From Halohasta litchfieldiae (lineage in GTDB: Archaea > Halobacteriota > Halobacteria > Halobacteriales > Haloferacaceae): 64,000 bases of DNA. This document shows, one piece after another, positions 17,141-26,296 of the stretch. The translations under genes were made by a program, and so were the position numbers. The stretch covers positions 3,100,001 to 3,164,000 of the forward strand of contig NZ_CP024845.1 of assembly GCF_002788215.1 (NCBI RefSeq), written 5' to 3'. Positions within the stretch are counted from its first letter, which is position 1. Each line of letters begins with the position of its first letter. Below the pieces are notes generated by a model. That model had not been told where the DNA came from and did no database searches. It saw nothing but the letters and a program-made list of their open reading frames with translations.

Positions 17141-17719
17141 TTACTTCAAACCCGAATCGGTCGACGACACCTCATCGTCGGTTGGAGCTTCTTGAACCCA
17201 CTTCTTTTCGACATCCCGATTGGCAACGACAATCAGGTCGCCCTCCTCGCTCCGAATCCGGGTTTTACGCAGATCGATGCCGGTGACGGTGCCGGTTACT
17301 GAGGCCGTGGTCACCAGATCACCCTCGTTGAAATCCGCATCCTGAAGCAGGTAGACCCCGGCGACCGTGTCGGCAATCATCTCCTTGAGGGCGAAGGCAA
17401 TACCCAAGGCGACAAAACCGGTTGCAGTCCCAAGACTCGCTGCCACATCGTCCATCCCGACGATTTTGAACAGCGTCAGGCCAGCCCCGAACCAGAGGAA
17501 CACAGTGACGACCGTCACCACGAGGTCGACGATGAGTTGTTCCTCCTGAGAGTAGAGCCGACCGAGTGTGGACCGAAGCACCGACCGGATAACACGAATC
17601 AGGATGTAGGCGAGCGTCAGAAACACCAGTCCCGAGATGAGTGTCGGGAGAATACTGAGTATATCCGTAAGGAACTCCGAGACGACCCGCTCGGCGATGT
17701 TCGACGGCAGTTGAAGCAT
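17141..17719 (-). CDS. Short MscS-like channel lacking the C-terminal cytoplasmic domain
   Basis: A 192-residue protein. Helices at about 17-45, 62-85 and 92-122 and the beta domain (YLLQDADFNEGDLVTTASVTGTV) are present and the sequence then ends, after VEKKWVQEAPTDDE, without the alpha/beta vestibule domain. The stop is followed by ordinary intergenic DNA, so this looks like a genuine short family form rather than a broken gene; such short MscS homologues occur in haloarchaea. It is convergent with the full-length channel gene, suggesting an ancient duplication or a paired osmoregulatory locus. Confidence 0.8.
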   Translation of the reverse strand: MLQLPSNIAERVVSEFLTDILSILPTLISGLVFLTLAYILIRVIRSVLRSTLGRLYSQEEQLIVDLVVTVVTVFLWFGAGLTLFKIVGMDDVAASLGTATGFVALGIAFALKEMIADTVAGVYLLQDADFNEGDLVTTASVTGTVTGIDLRKTRIRSEEGDLIVVANRDVEKKWVQEAPTDDEVSSTDSGLK

Positions 17720-17763
17720 ACGGATAGTAGTCGACGCCTACCGTAAGAGTATACGGTCCCTAC

Positions 17764-18762
17764 TTACTCGCCAGTCAGTGCCTCGTTGGCCGGTGCAAAC
17801 GAGATTGTCGACCCGAGTCCTTCGGCTTTCGCTCGTTCGTAGAGCATCCCAGCCGCGGCGACAGTCTCGATCCCGGTGCCGCCGCTGTCGAACACCGTAA
17901 CCTCCGTCTCGCTTTGTCGCCCGACTGCGTTGCCAGCGACGATCTCACCCAACTCGGCATGGATGTCGACTTCGCTGACGACGCCCGCCTCGACAGCGTG
18001 CATGAACGAGCCAGCGTCCTGCATGACGCGTTCACGGAGATCCGGCACGTACCGGCTCCGGGCGATGGTGGTCGTATCGAGTTCGCGCTTCGAGGGCGTG
18101 TACTGTCCCATTGCAGTCACGTGGGTGCCGGGAGCCAGCAGATCGCCATCAAACACCGGCTCGTCGGCATTCGTTGCTGTAATGACGATATCGGCCCCAG
18201 TGACCGCATCGGCACTGGAGTCGACCGCAGTCACCTCGCAGTCGAGCGCCGCAGTCATTTCGTCGGCGAACGTCTCGCGGTTGGCTGGCGTCGGTGAGTA
18301 GACCTCGACTGCTGAGAGCTCTCGAACAGTCGCCGTCGACCGGAGCTGGCCGCGAGCCTGTGGTCCCGACCCGATGATCCCGACCGTCTCGGCGTCAGCG
18401 CGGGCGAGGTGGTCGACGCCAACCGCACCTGCCGCACCCGTTTTAAACGGATTCATGCTGGCCCCATCCAGAAGCGCGAGTGGTTCGCCACTGTCGGCAT
18501 CGAACAGCGGCGTCATGAACCACGCATCGCGCTCGCCGAAGCCAGCCGAATACATGTAGCCACCCATATAGCCAGCCTCCGGAAGCACTGCCGCGTAGTC
18601 GGTGAACATCCCCGGCGGCGACTCGTTGATGAGTTTCGTTCGTGGTTCGGCTGGCGCGCCTTCGCCACGCTGGCGATAGCCCTCGGTGACGGCGTCGACG
18701 TAAGCCGCTGGCTCGGCGAGTCCCTGGACATCGCTGCTACTCAAAAAGAGGCAGTCGGTCAT
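17764..18762 (-). CDS. Ornithine cyclodeaminase / mu-crystallin family enzyme
   Basis: A 332-residue protein of normal family length. The substrate-binding half includes MNPFKTGAAGAVGVDHLA and GGYMYSAGFG, and the NAD Rossmann motif VGIIGSGPQARGQL lies near residue 126. Members include ornithine cyclodeaminase, archaeal alanine dehydrogenase, N-methyl amino acid reductases and related imine reductases. Substrate cannot be assigned from sequence alone. Monocistronic, transcribed away from the small membrane protein gene. Confidence 0.85.
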   Translation of the reverse strand: MTDCLFLSSSDVQGLAEPAAYVDAVTEGYRQRGEGAPAEPRTKLINESPPGMFTDYAAVLPEAGYMGGYMYSAGFGERDAWFMTPLFDADSGEPLALLDGASMNPFKTGAAGAVGVDHLARADAETVGIIGSGPQARGQLRSTATVRELSAVEVYSPTPANRETFADEMTAALDCEVTAVDSSADAVTGADIVITATNADEPVFDGDLLAPGTHVTAMGQYTPSKRELDTTTIARSRYVPDLRERVMQDAGSFMHAVEAGVVSEVDIHAELGEIVAGNAVGRQSETEVTVFDSGGTGIETVAAAGMLYERAKAEGLGSTISFAPANEALTGE

Positions 18763-18862
18763 GCTAGCTCAACAGAAGACAGCAAGAAGGAAAGGTACAT
18801 CGACGGTCCGTTGGTCGGTTACGGAGCGAACTGATCCGAACGTAGTCGACGACTACTGTGAG

Positions 18863-19084
18863 TTAGTCAGCGTTTGATGGCTGAACGGCGGATCGCTGGT
18901 CGGCCGTCGGCTCGGCCCGACCCGGAACGTTGACGAACAGCGCGTGTCCGATAACGAGAACCGCAGCCCCGGCTCCGACTGGCACGGCCATCGTCAACTG
19001 GATGCCTGCGAGGAATAAAATCGCAGTCAGTCCGAACATCACAGCCGGAATCAGGCCAAGCACGAAGTCGTAGTACCGGGTCAT
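18863..19084 (-). CDS. Small two-helix membrane protein
   Basis: 73 residues starting MTRYYDFVLGLIPAV. Two hydrophobic helices (about 8-28 and 32-53) and a hydrophilic tail ending in SNAD. The ATG at 19084 is preferred over an in-frame ATG at 19096 because the TATA-like box at 19111-19120 predicts transcription starting about 4 nt before it, which would leave the upstream ATG outside the mRNA. Similar tiny membrane proteins are common in haloarchaea; no function is known. Confidence 0.65.
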   Translation of the reverse strand: MTRYYDFVLGLIPAVMFGLTAILFLAGIQLTMAVPVGAGAAVLVIGHALFVNVPGRAEPTADQRSAVQPSNAD

Positions 19085-19110
19085 AATACATGACATACTA
19101 TGGGCAATAC

Positions 19111-19120
19111 ATATTTAATT
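19111..19120 (-). promoter_or_regulatory. TATA-like box of the small membrane protein gene
   Basis: Read on the minus strand, AATTAAATAT lies 27-36 nt before the ATG at 19084, implying a leaderless transcript. A separate palindrome CTCATAA-C-TTATGAG is at 19169-19183 in the same gap. Confidence 0.5.
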
Positions 19121-19288
19121 CTTTCTGGTGGGTAACCCAAAGCCATTGAGGGTGGTAGGAAAATCCAACTCATAACTTATGAGTCGCTGTCGGCAGGAGG
19201 AGATCCAATGTAGCTACTCGAAGGGGAATTCTTAGAACTGATTACGGACGAATATATTGTCGACCGAACCCGAAAAGAGGCGAGACAG

Positions 19289-22057
19289 CTACGCGTTCAG
19301 CACGCCACGGAGGATTTCGGGGGCCGCCTCAAGCGCGTCATCGAGTGCGTCGACATCCGGCCCACCACCCTGTGCGAAATCCGGTGGGCCGCCACCACCA
19401 CCGCCGACACGACCAGCGAGTTCGCCGACGACCTCACCGGCATTGATTCCTGCGGCGTCGGGGACACCGACGACGAACACCGCGCTGCCGCCCTCGCCGC
19501 TACCGAGGACGGCGATTTTGCCCTCCTCGACGAGCGCGTTGGCGGTCGCCCGGAGTTCGTCGACATCCGCATCGATGCGCTGAATCACGGCGGGCTGATC
19601 GCCAACCGATATCTCGTCGGCCTCGGCGGCGGCGCGAGCCTCCGCGAGTTCGTCTTTGAGACGGTCGATCTGCTTGCCGCGTTCCTTCCACTCGGTGAAG
19701 AAGCGTTCGGCCGTCTCGGGGACCTCCTGTGGATTCACGTCCAAGACATCGGCGGCGTCGTACAGCGCATCCTCGGTGCGCTGGGTCGACTCGATGGCCG
19801 CCTCGCCGGCCGCAAAGACGATTCGCTCGACGCCGTCCTGAACTGGTTCGGTCTTACGAATCTTGATCGCGCCGACGTTGCCGGTCCGGCTAACGTGGGT
19901 GCCACCGCAGGCCTGAACATCCTCGCCGATGTGGATCAGTCGGATGTTGGTCCCCGGTGGGATGCCACCCTGATACAGGTCAAACCCGTGTTCCTCTTGG
20001 GCCTCGTTGCGGTGGGGCCACTCCTGTGTGACCGAGATGTTGTCCCGCACGAGTTCGTTGGCGATCCGTTCGATCTCTGTGACCTCCTCGCGCGTAATGC
20101 GCTCGTAGTGCCGAACGTCGAGTCGTGAGGAGTTGATCCCTTTCTGAGCGCCTGCCTGCCGAATATGCTCACCGAGGACCTTTCGGGTCGCGTGACCGAT
20201 GATGTGAGTCGCCGTGTGGTGGCTCATCAGTCGACGCCGCCGGTCGGCGTCGATCTGGCCACGGACGAACTCGCCCTTGCCCGGATCACGATCCGTGCGG
20301 TGGAGGACGACGCCGTCGACGATCTGGACATCGTCGACCTCGGCGGTGGCCTCCTCGCTGGTCAGCGTCCCGTGGTCGGCGGGCTGGCCACCACCCTCGG
20401 GGTAGAACATCGTCTGATCGAGAACGACATCGTAGCCCTCGTCGGCCTCGAACACGTCGAGGACGACCGCCTCGAACTCCATCCGCTCTTGGTTGTCGTA
20501 GTAGAGTTTATCAGTCTCCGGGAGATCACCCAGTCGTTCGTCCTGTTCAGAAGACGTGGTTGCCTCACCGGCCTCATCGTGGCGCGCGGCGACCAGCGAG
20601 TAGAAGTCATCCGGAATCTCGACGGTCGCATCGCGCTCGGCGGCGATCTCGGCGACCATATCCGGCTGAATTCCGTGGGAGTCGTACAGTTCGATCAGCT
20701 GGTCGACCGGAATCGACTCGTCGGTTCCGGCGTAGTCGTCGGCCAACTGTTCGACTTTCCGGGAGCCGCGTTCCAGCGTTTCGCGGTATTTGGCCTCCTC
20801 AGTCCGGACAATATCGCGGATCGTATCACGATTCTCGTATTCCAGCCGGGTGGCCTGCATATCCACGAGTTCGTCCAGCGGCGCGTCGACGCCGACGTTG
20901 TCGACGAGGCGCTTCGTTCGCCGCAAGACCATTCGGGCGAGATAGCCCGTGCCGACGTTCGAAGGGACGATCCCGTCGCCGAACATGTAAGCCAGCGCCC
21001 GGCAGTGGTCGGCGATAGCGTAGATGTCCTCCAGCGGCTCCATGAGTTCGGTGAGTCGGTCGACAGAGACGTCTAAGCGGTCAGCGATCTCTGCTCTCGC
21101 GCTGTCCATGTCGTCGGCCTCGTCGATATCCATGTGGCCCGCGAGTTTGGCGACCCGGTGGATGAGCTGTTCTTCCTCGTTGGTGTGATCAATATCAGCG
21201 TGATCTTTGAGGAAGGCGATCATCTCGGGGTAGATCGCCTCGTAAACCGTCGGGGTGCCTTGGCTCATCCACGTCCAGCGTTCGAGGCCATAGCCGGTGT
21301 CGACGATGTAGGTGTCCATCTTCGAATACCGGTTGCCGTCTTTCATCTCGTATTCACCCTCCGAGTCCTGCTCCATCGACATGAAGACCAGCGTGGCGAG
21401 CTCCGCGCCTTTATAAATGACCTCGATGGCTGGGCCAGCGTTGCCGCCGCCAACCCACGGATCTTCGATGTAGGTGATCTCTTCGAGATCAGCACCGAGA
21501 GACTCGAAGAGGCCATCACAGAACTCGACGGTTTCGTCCTTCCAGTAGACCTCGCCCTCGTAGGCATACTCTCCCTCGGCCTCGGCGCGGGCGTTGAACG
21601 CGTGGTGGGCCATCATCTCGAAGGCCATCGTGTGTCGACCCGTTTTGCCGACATTGTCGATGTCCTGCATCCGAATGCAGGGCTGGGAGATACAGAGCGG
21701 GTTGGCCGGTGGTGGTGTCTGGCCGCTGGTGACGAGTGGTTGGAAATCGTAGATAGATGCTTGGGTCAGAAGCACGTCGTCACGCCAGCGGTTTGCAGCG
21801 ACCGGGTAGGGCTCGATTCGCTCGTGGTCGTGGTCCTCGAAATACGAGAGGAACGCCTCGCGCATCGTTTCGAGGGTGTGTTCCTCGTCGAAACTCGGGT
21901 CATCAATAAATCGGTAGTCCTCACACGGCGGCTCACCGCAGAGTTCGCGGTCGTGGTCGCGCGTCCAGAAGTGTGCCCCACACGAGGAACACTCCCGGCG
22001 CACGAAGTCTTCGGCCTCGAAGTAGTCGAGGCGGTACTCCTGCTCTAGATTACTCAT
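19289..22057 (-). CDS. alaS: Alanyl-tRNA synthetase (archaeal type)
   Basis: A 922-residue class II synthetase. ATG 22057 ([13 protein letters not shown]) is preferred over a start six codons earlier because it has an AGGAG just before it. The archaeal N-terminal zinc-like segment ([14 protein letters not shown]...CGEPPC) precedes the catalytic core (about 60-330). The editing domain carries [11 protein letters not shown] and [10 protein letters not shown], the metal-binding HxxxH and CxxxH ligands, and a DHHA1-type C-terminal domain ends with a Gly-rich [14 protein letters not shown] segment and a helical tail. It charges tRNA-Ala and clears Ser/Gly-tRNA-Ala. A TATA-like box lies at 22081-22088. 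Confidence 0.96.
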   Translation of the reverse strand: MSNLEQEYRLDYFEAEDFVRRECSSCGAHFWTRDHDRELCGEPPCEDYRFIDDPSFDEEHTLETMREAFLSYFEDHDHERIEPYPVAANRWRDDVLLTQASIYDFQPLVTSGQTPPPANPLCISQPCIRMQDIDNVGKTGRHTMAFEMMAHHAFNARAEAEGEYAYEGEVYWKDETVEFCDGLFESLGADLEEITYIEDPWVGGGNAGPAIEVIYKGAELATLVFMSMEQDSEGEYEMKDGNRYSKMDTYIVDTGYGLERWTWMSQGTPTVYEAIYPEMIAFLKDHADIDHTNEEEQLIHRVAKLAGHMDIDEADDMDSARAEIADRLDVSVDRLTELMEPLEDIYAIADHCRALAYMFGDGIVPSNVGTGYLARMVLRRTKRLVDNVGVDAPLDELVDMQATRLEYENRDTIRDIVRTEEAKYRETLERGSRKVEQLADDYAGTDESIPVDQLIELYDSHGIQPDMVAEIAAERDATVEIPDDFYSLVAARHDEAGEATTSSEQDERLGDLPETDKLYYDNQERMEFEAVVLDVFEADEGYDVVLDQTMFYPEGGGQPADHGTLTSEEATAEVDDVQIVDGVVLHRTDRDPGKGEFVRGQIDADRRRRLMSHHTATHIIGHATRKVLGEHIRQAGAQKGINSSRLDVRHYERITREEVTEIERIANELVRDNISVTQEWPHRNEAQEEHGFDLYQGGIPPGTNIRLIHIGEDVQACGGTHVSRTGNVGAIKIRKTEPVQDGVERIVFAAGEAAIESTQRTEDALYDAADVLDVNPQEVPETAERFFTEWKERGKQIDRLKDELAEARAAAEADEISVGDQPAVIQRIDADVDELRATANALVEEGKIAVLGSGEGGSAVFVVGVPDAAGINAGEVVGELAGRVGGGGGGPPDFAQGGGPDVDALDDALEAAPEILRGVLNA

Positions 22058-22080
22058 TACTCCTGTTTGGCGCATGAGGT

Positions 22081-22088
22081 TCTAAAAG
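22081..22088 (-). promoter_or_regulatory. TATA-like box of alaS
   Basis: CCTTTTAGA read on the minus strand, centred about 27 nt before ATG 22057; consistent with a very short leader. Confidence 0.4.
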
Positions 22089-22118
22089 GGTTCGGACAAC
22101 GGCTTGACGACGCTAACC

Positions 22119-22137
22119 CCGGAATCCGGTATAAAAA
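22119..22137 (+). promoter_or_regulatory. Promoter of the M29 aminopeptidase gene with palindrome at the BRE
   Basis: TATA box TATAAAAA (22130-22137) is directly preceded by the 11-bp palindrome CCGGA-A-TCCGG (22119-22129), which occupies the BRE position. A factor bound there would compete with TFB. The predicted start site is near 22160, giving a leader of about 25 nt. Confidence 0.45.
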
Positions 22138-22185
22138 CAGCCGCCGAAGGTGAAGTTATTCAGCCACGGCGACACCACGGGGTGT

Positions 22186-23265
22186 ATGGACTCACGAATC
22201 CGCCAACACGCCGAAACAATCGTCGACCACTCGGTCGACCTTCAGGAAGGCGACCGTGTCGTTATTCAAGTCCCAAAAGAGGCCGAAGACCTCGCTGTTG
22301 CGCTCCACGAACTGTGTGGGGAACGCGGCGCGATTCCGATCTGGTTGGCCCACTCCCAGCGGGCCTCGCGGGCCTACCTCCGGGCCGGTGGCGAGGAGTA
22401 CGAAACCCCCGATCACCAACAGGCCCTCTTCGAGGAAACTGATGCGTTCATCATCGCCCGCGGCGGCCCCAACGTCACTGAAACCAGCGACGTGCCACCC
22501 GAGAACAACGCGGCCTACAAGCGAGCGGTGCGGCCAGTCCAAGAGGAACGTCTCTCGAAACGCTGGTGTTTGACGCAGTTTCCGACCAGCGGCCACGCCC
22601 AACTCGCGGGGATGAGCACCGAGGGGTACGAAAATTTCGTCTGGGACGCTGTGAGTCTCGACTGGGAGGCCCAACGCGAGTTCCAGGCTCAAATGGTCGA
22701 CCGCCTTGACGCCGCCGACGAAGTCAGGATCGTCGCCGGCGAGGAGACCGACATCCGCTTTTCTATCGCCGGCAATCCGACACTCAACGATTACGCCGAA
22801 AAGAACTTGCCGGGTGGTGAGGTGTTTACCTCGCCGGTCGTCGACAGCGTCGAGGGATCGGTCTACTTCGATGTGCCACTCTATCGGCAGGGCAGAAAGA
22901 TCGAGGACGTCCGGCTCACCTTCGAAGACGGCGAAGTGGTCGACCACAGCGCCGAGAGCGGCGAGGACCTCCTTACTGAAATCCTGAACACCGACGATGG
23001 CGCACGCCGCATCGGCGAGTTCGGCGTCGGAATGAACCGCGCTATCGATCAGGTGACCTACAACATGCTGTTCGACGAGAAGATGGGCGACACGATCCAT
23101 CTCGCAGTTGGGTCGGCATACAAGGATACCGTCGGTGAGGGCAACGAGCGCAACGAGTCGGCCGAACACGTCGACATGATCGTCGACATGAGCGAGGACT
23201 CCCGAATCGAACTCGATGGCGACATCGTCCAACAGGACGGAACGTTCGTCTTCGAAGAGGAATAG
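22186..23265 (+). CDS. M29 family aminopeptidase
   Basis: A 359-residue metalloaminopeptidase, ATG 22186 (MDSRIRQHAETIVDHSVDLQEGD). The N-terminal alpha/beta domain is followed by the catalytic half, where the conserved Glu/His/Tyr/Asp ligands of the thermophilic (AmpS/PepS) family appear in EVFTSPVVDSVEG (Glu), EFGVGMN (Glu), HLAVGSAY (His), and HVDMIVDM (His, Asp). It releases N-terminal residues from peptides in the cytoplasm. Length matches the family. Upstream in-frame extension to 22150 is rejected since it crosses the predicted transcription start. Confidence 0.9.
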   Translation: MDSRIRQHAETIVDHSVDLQEGDRVVIQVPKEAEDLAVALHELCGERGAIPIWLAHSQRASRAYLRAGGEEYETPDHQQALFEETDAFIIARGGPNVTETSDVPPENNAAYKRAVRPVQEERLSKRWCLTQFPTSGHAQLAGMSTEGYENFVWDAVSLDWEAQREFQAQMVDRLDAADEVRIVAGEETDIRFSIAGNPTLNDYAEKNLPGGEVFTSPVVDSVEGSVYFDVPLYRQGRKIEDVRLTFEDGEVVDHSAESGEDLLTEILNTDDGARRIGEFGVGMNRAIDQVTYNMLFDEKMGDTIHLAVGSAYKDTVGEGNERNESAEHVDMIVDMSEDSRIELDGDIVQQDGTFVFEEE

Positions 23266-23287
23266 TATCTTTCGGAGTCGGCGTCGA

Positions 23288-24163
23288 CTACTCGTCGACG
23301 AGGTGGGCCTCAACGCGGTCGATCAGCTGTTCGTTGCCAAGGTGGACAGGCACACGCTGGTGAACCTCAGTGGCCTCGACATCCAAGATCGATTGGGTTC
23401 CGTCCGAGGACGCGCCGCCAGCACACTCGATGATGTAGGCCATCGGAATCCCTTCGAATTCGAGGCGAAGCTTTCCGTTGGGCGACGACTGGAGTGCGGG
23501 ATACGAGAAGATCCCACCGTAGGTCAGTACCTGATTCACGTCGGCGACCATCGAACCGCCGTACCGAAGCTTGTACTCGTCTTCGACCTCGTCGATAAAC
23601 GCCGAAAAGCCGGGCGTCCAGTCGGGAGCACGGCCACCCATCCCATAGACGGTCGGCTCCTCGGGGAGCTGAACGCTCTCGGTGATAACCTCACTCTCAC
23701 CGTTTTCGACCATGTATTCGGTAAGTGTGCCGTTGCGGGCGACCGACATCGTCATGATCGGGCCGAAGAGGACGAAGCCGGAGGCCAGCAGCTCGTCGCC
23801 ACCGGCCGGAAGCTCACCCTCGTAGACGGCGATGATCGTTCCCATTGGACTGTTGGGTTTGAGGTTCGACGAGCCATCGAGTGGGTCGAGGGCGACCGTC
23901 ACACCCTCGCCGTGGTCGAGTGGTTCGGCCTGCTCCTCACTGGCGTAGAACCCAACACCGTCAATTGCGCCGAGTGCCTCTTCGAGGAGTTCGTCGGCGT
24001 AGGCGTCGGCTTCCATCTGCGTCTCGCCGCTGGGGTTCGTTTCGGTACTTTTGGTCCGTCGACCGGGCAGCGAAGCCCGGATTTCGGGGGCGAGTTCGGC
24101 AAGCGTTTCGAAGATATCGTCCAAGACCGCCTCGTGGTCGGAGTCAGTAGTTGGTGAACTCAT
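23288..24163 (-). CDS. fbp: Fructose-1,6-bisphosphatase (class I)
   Basis: A 291-residue phosphatase. The metal/phosphate signature of class I FBPase is clear: VTVALDPLDGSSN (Asp-Pro-Leu-Asp-Gly-Ser-Ser) near residues 88-100, and the late EFEGIPMAYIIECAGG segment. It hydrolyses fructose 1,6-bisphosphate in gluconeogenesis. This is the bacterial/eukaryal-type enzyme, not the bifunctional archaeal FBP aldolase/phosphatase. Its ATG overlaps the stop of the class I aldolase gene by one base (TAATG), so the two are translated from one operon and catalyse consecutive steps. Confidence 0.95.
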   Translation of the reverse strand: MSSPTTDSDHEAVLDDIFETLAELAPEIRASLPGRRTKSTETNPSGETQMEADAYADELLEEALGAIDGVGFYASEEQAEPLDHGEGVTVALDPLDGSSNLKPNSPMGTIIAVYEGELPAGGDELLASGFVLFGPIMTMSVARNGTLTEYMVENGESEVITESVQLPEEPTVYGMGGRAPDWTPGFSAFIDEVEDEYKLRYGGSMVADVNQVLTYGGIFSYPALQSSPNGKLRLEFEGIPMAYIIECAGGASSDGTQSILDVEATEVHQRVPVHLGNEQLIDRVEAHLVDE

Positions 24164-24987
24164 TACTCAAGGGCCGCCGGATTGGTTGGTTCGGATCCCA
24201 TCACGTCGAGTGCGTCTTTCACACTGGCTTCCTCAAAGATTACGGCTTCGAGTCCGTCGAGGATCTGTTCTGGATTGTCGCGCTGGAAAACGTTTCGACC
24301 GACTGCAAGCCCGTTGGCTCCGGCATCCATCGCGTTGCGGACTGTCGCCAAGAAGTCTTGATCGTCGGTCTTCGAGCCACCGCTCATGACGACCTTGGAG
24401 TTGCCGGCCATGGTGACCGCGTGGTTCATCGCCTCCGGCGAACCGGGGTATTTGACCTTCGTGATGTCGGCACCGAGTTCGAGACCGAGTCGCGTCGAGT
24501 AGGCGATGGTGTCGGGAGTCGTCGCGTTTTTCAGGCCCTGTCCGCGCGGGTAGGACCACATAACGACACCGAGATCGTGTTCACGGGCGGCCTCCTGGGC
24601 CTCGCGGAACTCTTCGACCATCTCGATCTCGTGGTTCGAGCCGCCGTAGACCGTGAACCCAATCGCGTCGGCACCGACCTCGGCGGCGTTTTCGACCGTC
24701 CAGTTGACCGACGAGTTCGGTTCTCCCATCCAGAGGTTCGAGGTGCCGTTGAGTTTCGCCAGGAGCGTCACGTCATCCTCGTAGGACGGGTAGTAGCCCT
24801 CGGCGATCCCCTTCTGGACGGCAACCGCAGTCACCGCGTCGTGGGTGGCCAGTTCGAAGACGCGGTCGGGATCGGCGGTGGCCGGATTCGGCTCGAAGTC
24901 GACGGGGCCGTGTTCTAGTCCGTGATCGTAGGCGAGTATCAGCGACTTATCGTCGCGTGTTATCGCCTCGTCAGCGTGAGGGATCAT
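24163..24987 (-). CDS. fba1: Class I fructose-bisphosphate aldolase (DhnA type)
   Basis: A 274-residue TIM-barrel aldolase of the archaeal DhnA type. The Schiff-base lysine lies in DITKVKYPGS (Lys177) and the proton-donor Tyr in WSYPRG (Tyr146), matching the numbering of the Thermoproteus tenax enzyme; the phosphate loop is MSGGSKTDD and LAVGRNVFQ. Cotranscription with fbp favours a gluconeogenic role. However, the same family includes the ADH synthase of archaeal aromatic amino acid synthesis, which shares these residues, so that activity cannot be excluded. A class II aldolase is encoded at 10996-11988. A TATA-like box at 25010-25018 indicates a leaderless mRNA. Confidence 0.88.
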   Translation of the reverse strand: MIPHADEAITRDDKSLILAYDHGLEHGPVDFEPNPATADPDRVFELATHDAVTAVAVQKGIAEGYYPSYEDDVTLLAKLNGTSNLWMGEPNSSVNWTVENAAEVGADAIGFTVYGGSNHEIEMVEEFREAQEAAREHDLGVVMWSYPRGQGLKNATTPDTIAYSTRLGLELGADITKVKYPGSPEAMNHAVTMAGNSKVVMSGGSKTDDQDFLATVRNAMDAGANGLAVGRNVFQRDNPEQILDGLEAVIFEEASVKDALDVMGSEPTNPAALE

Positions 24988-25308
24988 CAGTACTATGTCC
25001 CGTAATCTAGGATAAAAACGCTGTGGTCAATCCTTCAGATTTGATACGTTAGAGAGTCCCGTACGCACATTTTTGGGCTCACAGCGTTACTTTGTTTTGT
25101 AGTAAAAACTTCGCAGATTTTAGTTTTCCCCGCCAGATTTTGTGCGCAAATTATCGTAGACGCGTGTGAAAATGACTGAATCGATCATTATAATTAATTC
25201 ATAGACATTGGGCAGCGCGATACCGTCGGCTTATAGCTATGTCTCTTGTATTGGGATTCCCGAGTCGACGAGCGGTCGGTGTCGACTTGTTGATCTATTT
25301 GAATCCTC
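24988..25308. other. 321-bp AT-rich intergenic region
   Basis: No credible gene was found here. It holds the aldolase/fbp promoter near 25010, is clearly more AT-rich than its surroundings, and contains the direct repeat CAGATTTT at 25114-25121 and 25134-25141 (20-bp period), a related CAGATTTG near 25037, and a very AT-rich core around 25186-25200. No tRNA or stable long hairpin was recognised. The repeats are two helical turns apart and could be a regulator site for the glycolytic operon; this is inference. Confidence 0.4.
25010..25018 (-). promoter_or_regulatory. TATA-like box of the aldolase-FBPase operon
   Basis: TTTTTATCC on the minus strand, centred 27 nt before ATG 24987, as expected for a leaderless haloarchaeal transcript. 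Confidence 0.5.
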
Positions 25309-26016
25309 CTAGGATCGGTCGTGGGCATCCCGCGCGGCCTGATGCCACTCGTCGACAACCGCTTTTGAAAGCTCCAGCACGTCGGCGACGTGTTCGGCAT
25401 CGGCGGTGGCGAGGCTTCGAACCGAGATAATCCCCGCCTCCGCAAGCTGGTCGGCCGACGCCGCGTCGACCGCATCCAGCTCATCGACGGGCGTCGGTTT
25501 GCTCCGGGCGCGCCAGGCGGCCTCCGCACGGATCGCATCGCCGCTCCCATCGGTCGCGGTGCCAGTCGTAGTCGTATCCGCAGTCGACTCGCCGTGAGTC
25601 GGCCACGGTGTCGGCGTCTCGTCGCTCTCGTCGGTTACGGTATCGGAATCGGCGGCTGAGTCGGCCGTCGACTGCTGGCTGGCCACCGTCTGCTCGGAGG
25701 CCGCTTCCCAGTCACCGGCCGAGGCGGCGACCCACTCGGCCTCTGCGGTGCCGAGGCCCCTGATTTGTGCCGACCGTCGGTCGAGGTCGCCGCCGGAGCT
25801 AAACGACCACGACAGCGAGTGCTCGCGGCGGATCTTCGCGGCGACACCCGGATTCACGCCCGCCTCGACCAACATCCGGTAGGAGACGCGCTTGTCGGTG
25901 ATGGCTGTGGCATCGTACCCGTGGGTATCGAGCGCGGTCGCGGTTGCGGGACCGACGAACCGCACTGATTGTAACGGGCTGTCGACAGTACACCGATCTG
26001 TACCATCGCTAGACAC
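25309..26016 (-). CDS. Helix-hairpin-helix domain protein
   Basis: A 235-residue protein. An N-terminal helix-hairpin-helix-like segment (VRFVGPATATALDTHGYDA, about 18-37, then VSYRMLVEAGVNPGVAAKIRREHSL) is followed by an acidic Thr/Ser/Asp-rich linker (about 110-165) and a second HhH-like segment (LDAVDAASADQLAEAGIISV, ending LELSKAVVDEWHQAA). Such paired HhH motifs bind DNA backbone in repair and recombination proteins. No catalytic domain is seen; the protein may be an accessory DNA-binding factor. Its own promoter lies in the 280-bp gap shared with the divergent hydroxyacyl-CoA dehydrogenase gene. Confidence 0.7.
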   Translation of the reverse strand: MSSDGTDRCTVDSPLQSVRFVGPATATALDTHGYDATAITDKRVSYRMLVEAGVNPGVAAKIRREHSLSWSFSSGGDLDRRSAQIRGLGTAEAEWVAASAGDWEAASEQTVASQQSTADSAADSDTVTDESDETPTPWPTHGESTADTTTTGTATDGSGDAIRAEAAWRARSKPTPVDELDAVDAASADQLAEAGIISVRSLATADAEHVADVLELSKAVVDEWHQAARDAHDRS

Positions 26017-26296
26017 AACCAGTCACCATTCCATACGAATCTTGGACCCATCGCTAATGAATATTTGCATCACTTTACGACTAATGAGAGGTAGAAATCA
26101 GTGGCATACGTCGAGACACCGGCCATACTTATCAGTACTGTGCTATTTATGCGGCCGTAGTGTGACAGACCGATCACTGCTCGCGGTCGTTCTGCGTTCC
26201 GGGTCGACGCAACAGCTCTCTCGAATCGGGAAGCACGATGGGTGGGTATGGAGGCCGGTCCCTCATATTTAGGCTATTGGGAACAGAGGGTTATGT

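Noticed and set aside
17141-17719. Frameshifted remnant of a full-length MscS gene
   Set aside because: The frame is clean, the stop is followed by unrelated intergenic sequence, and no out-of-frame vestibule domain follows.
22192-23313. A 373-codon minus-strand frame over the aminopeptidase
   Set aside because: Antisense shadow without recognisable domains; the plus-strand M29 protein is intact.
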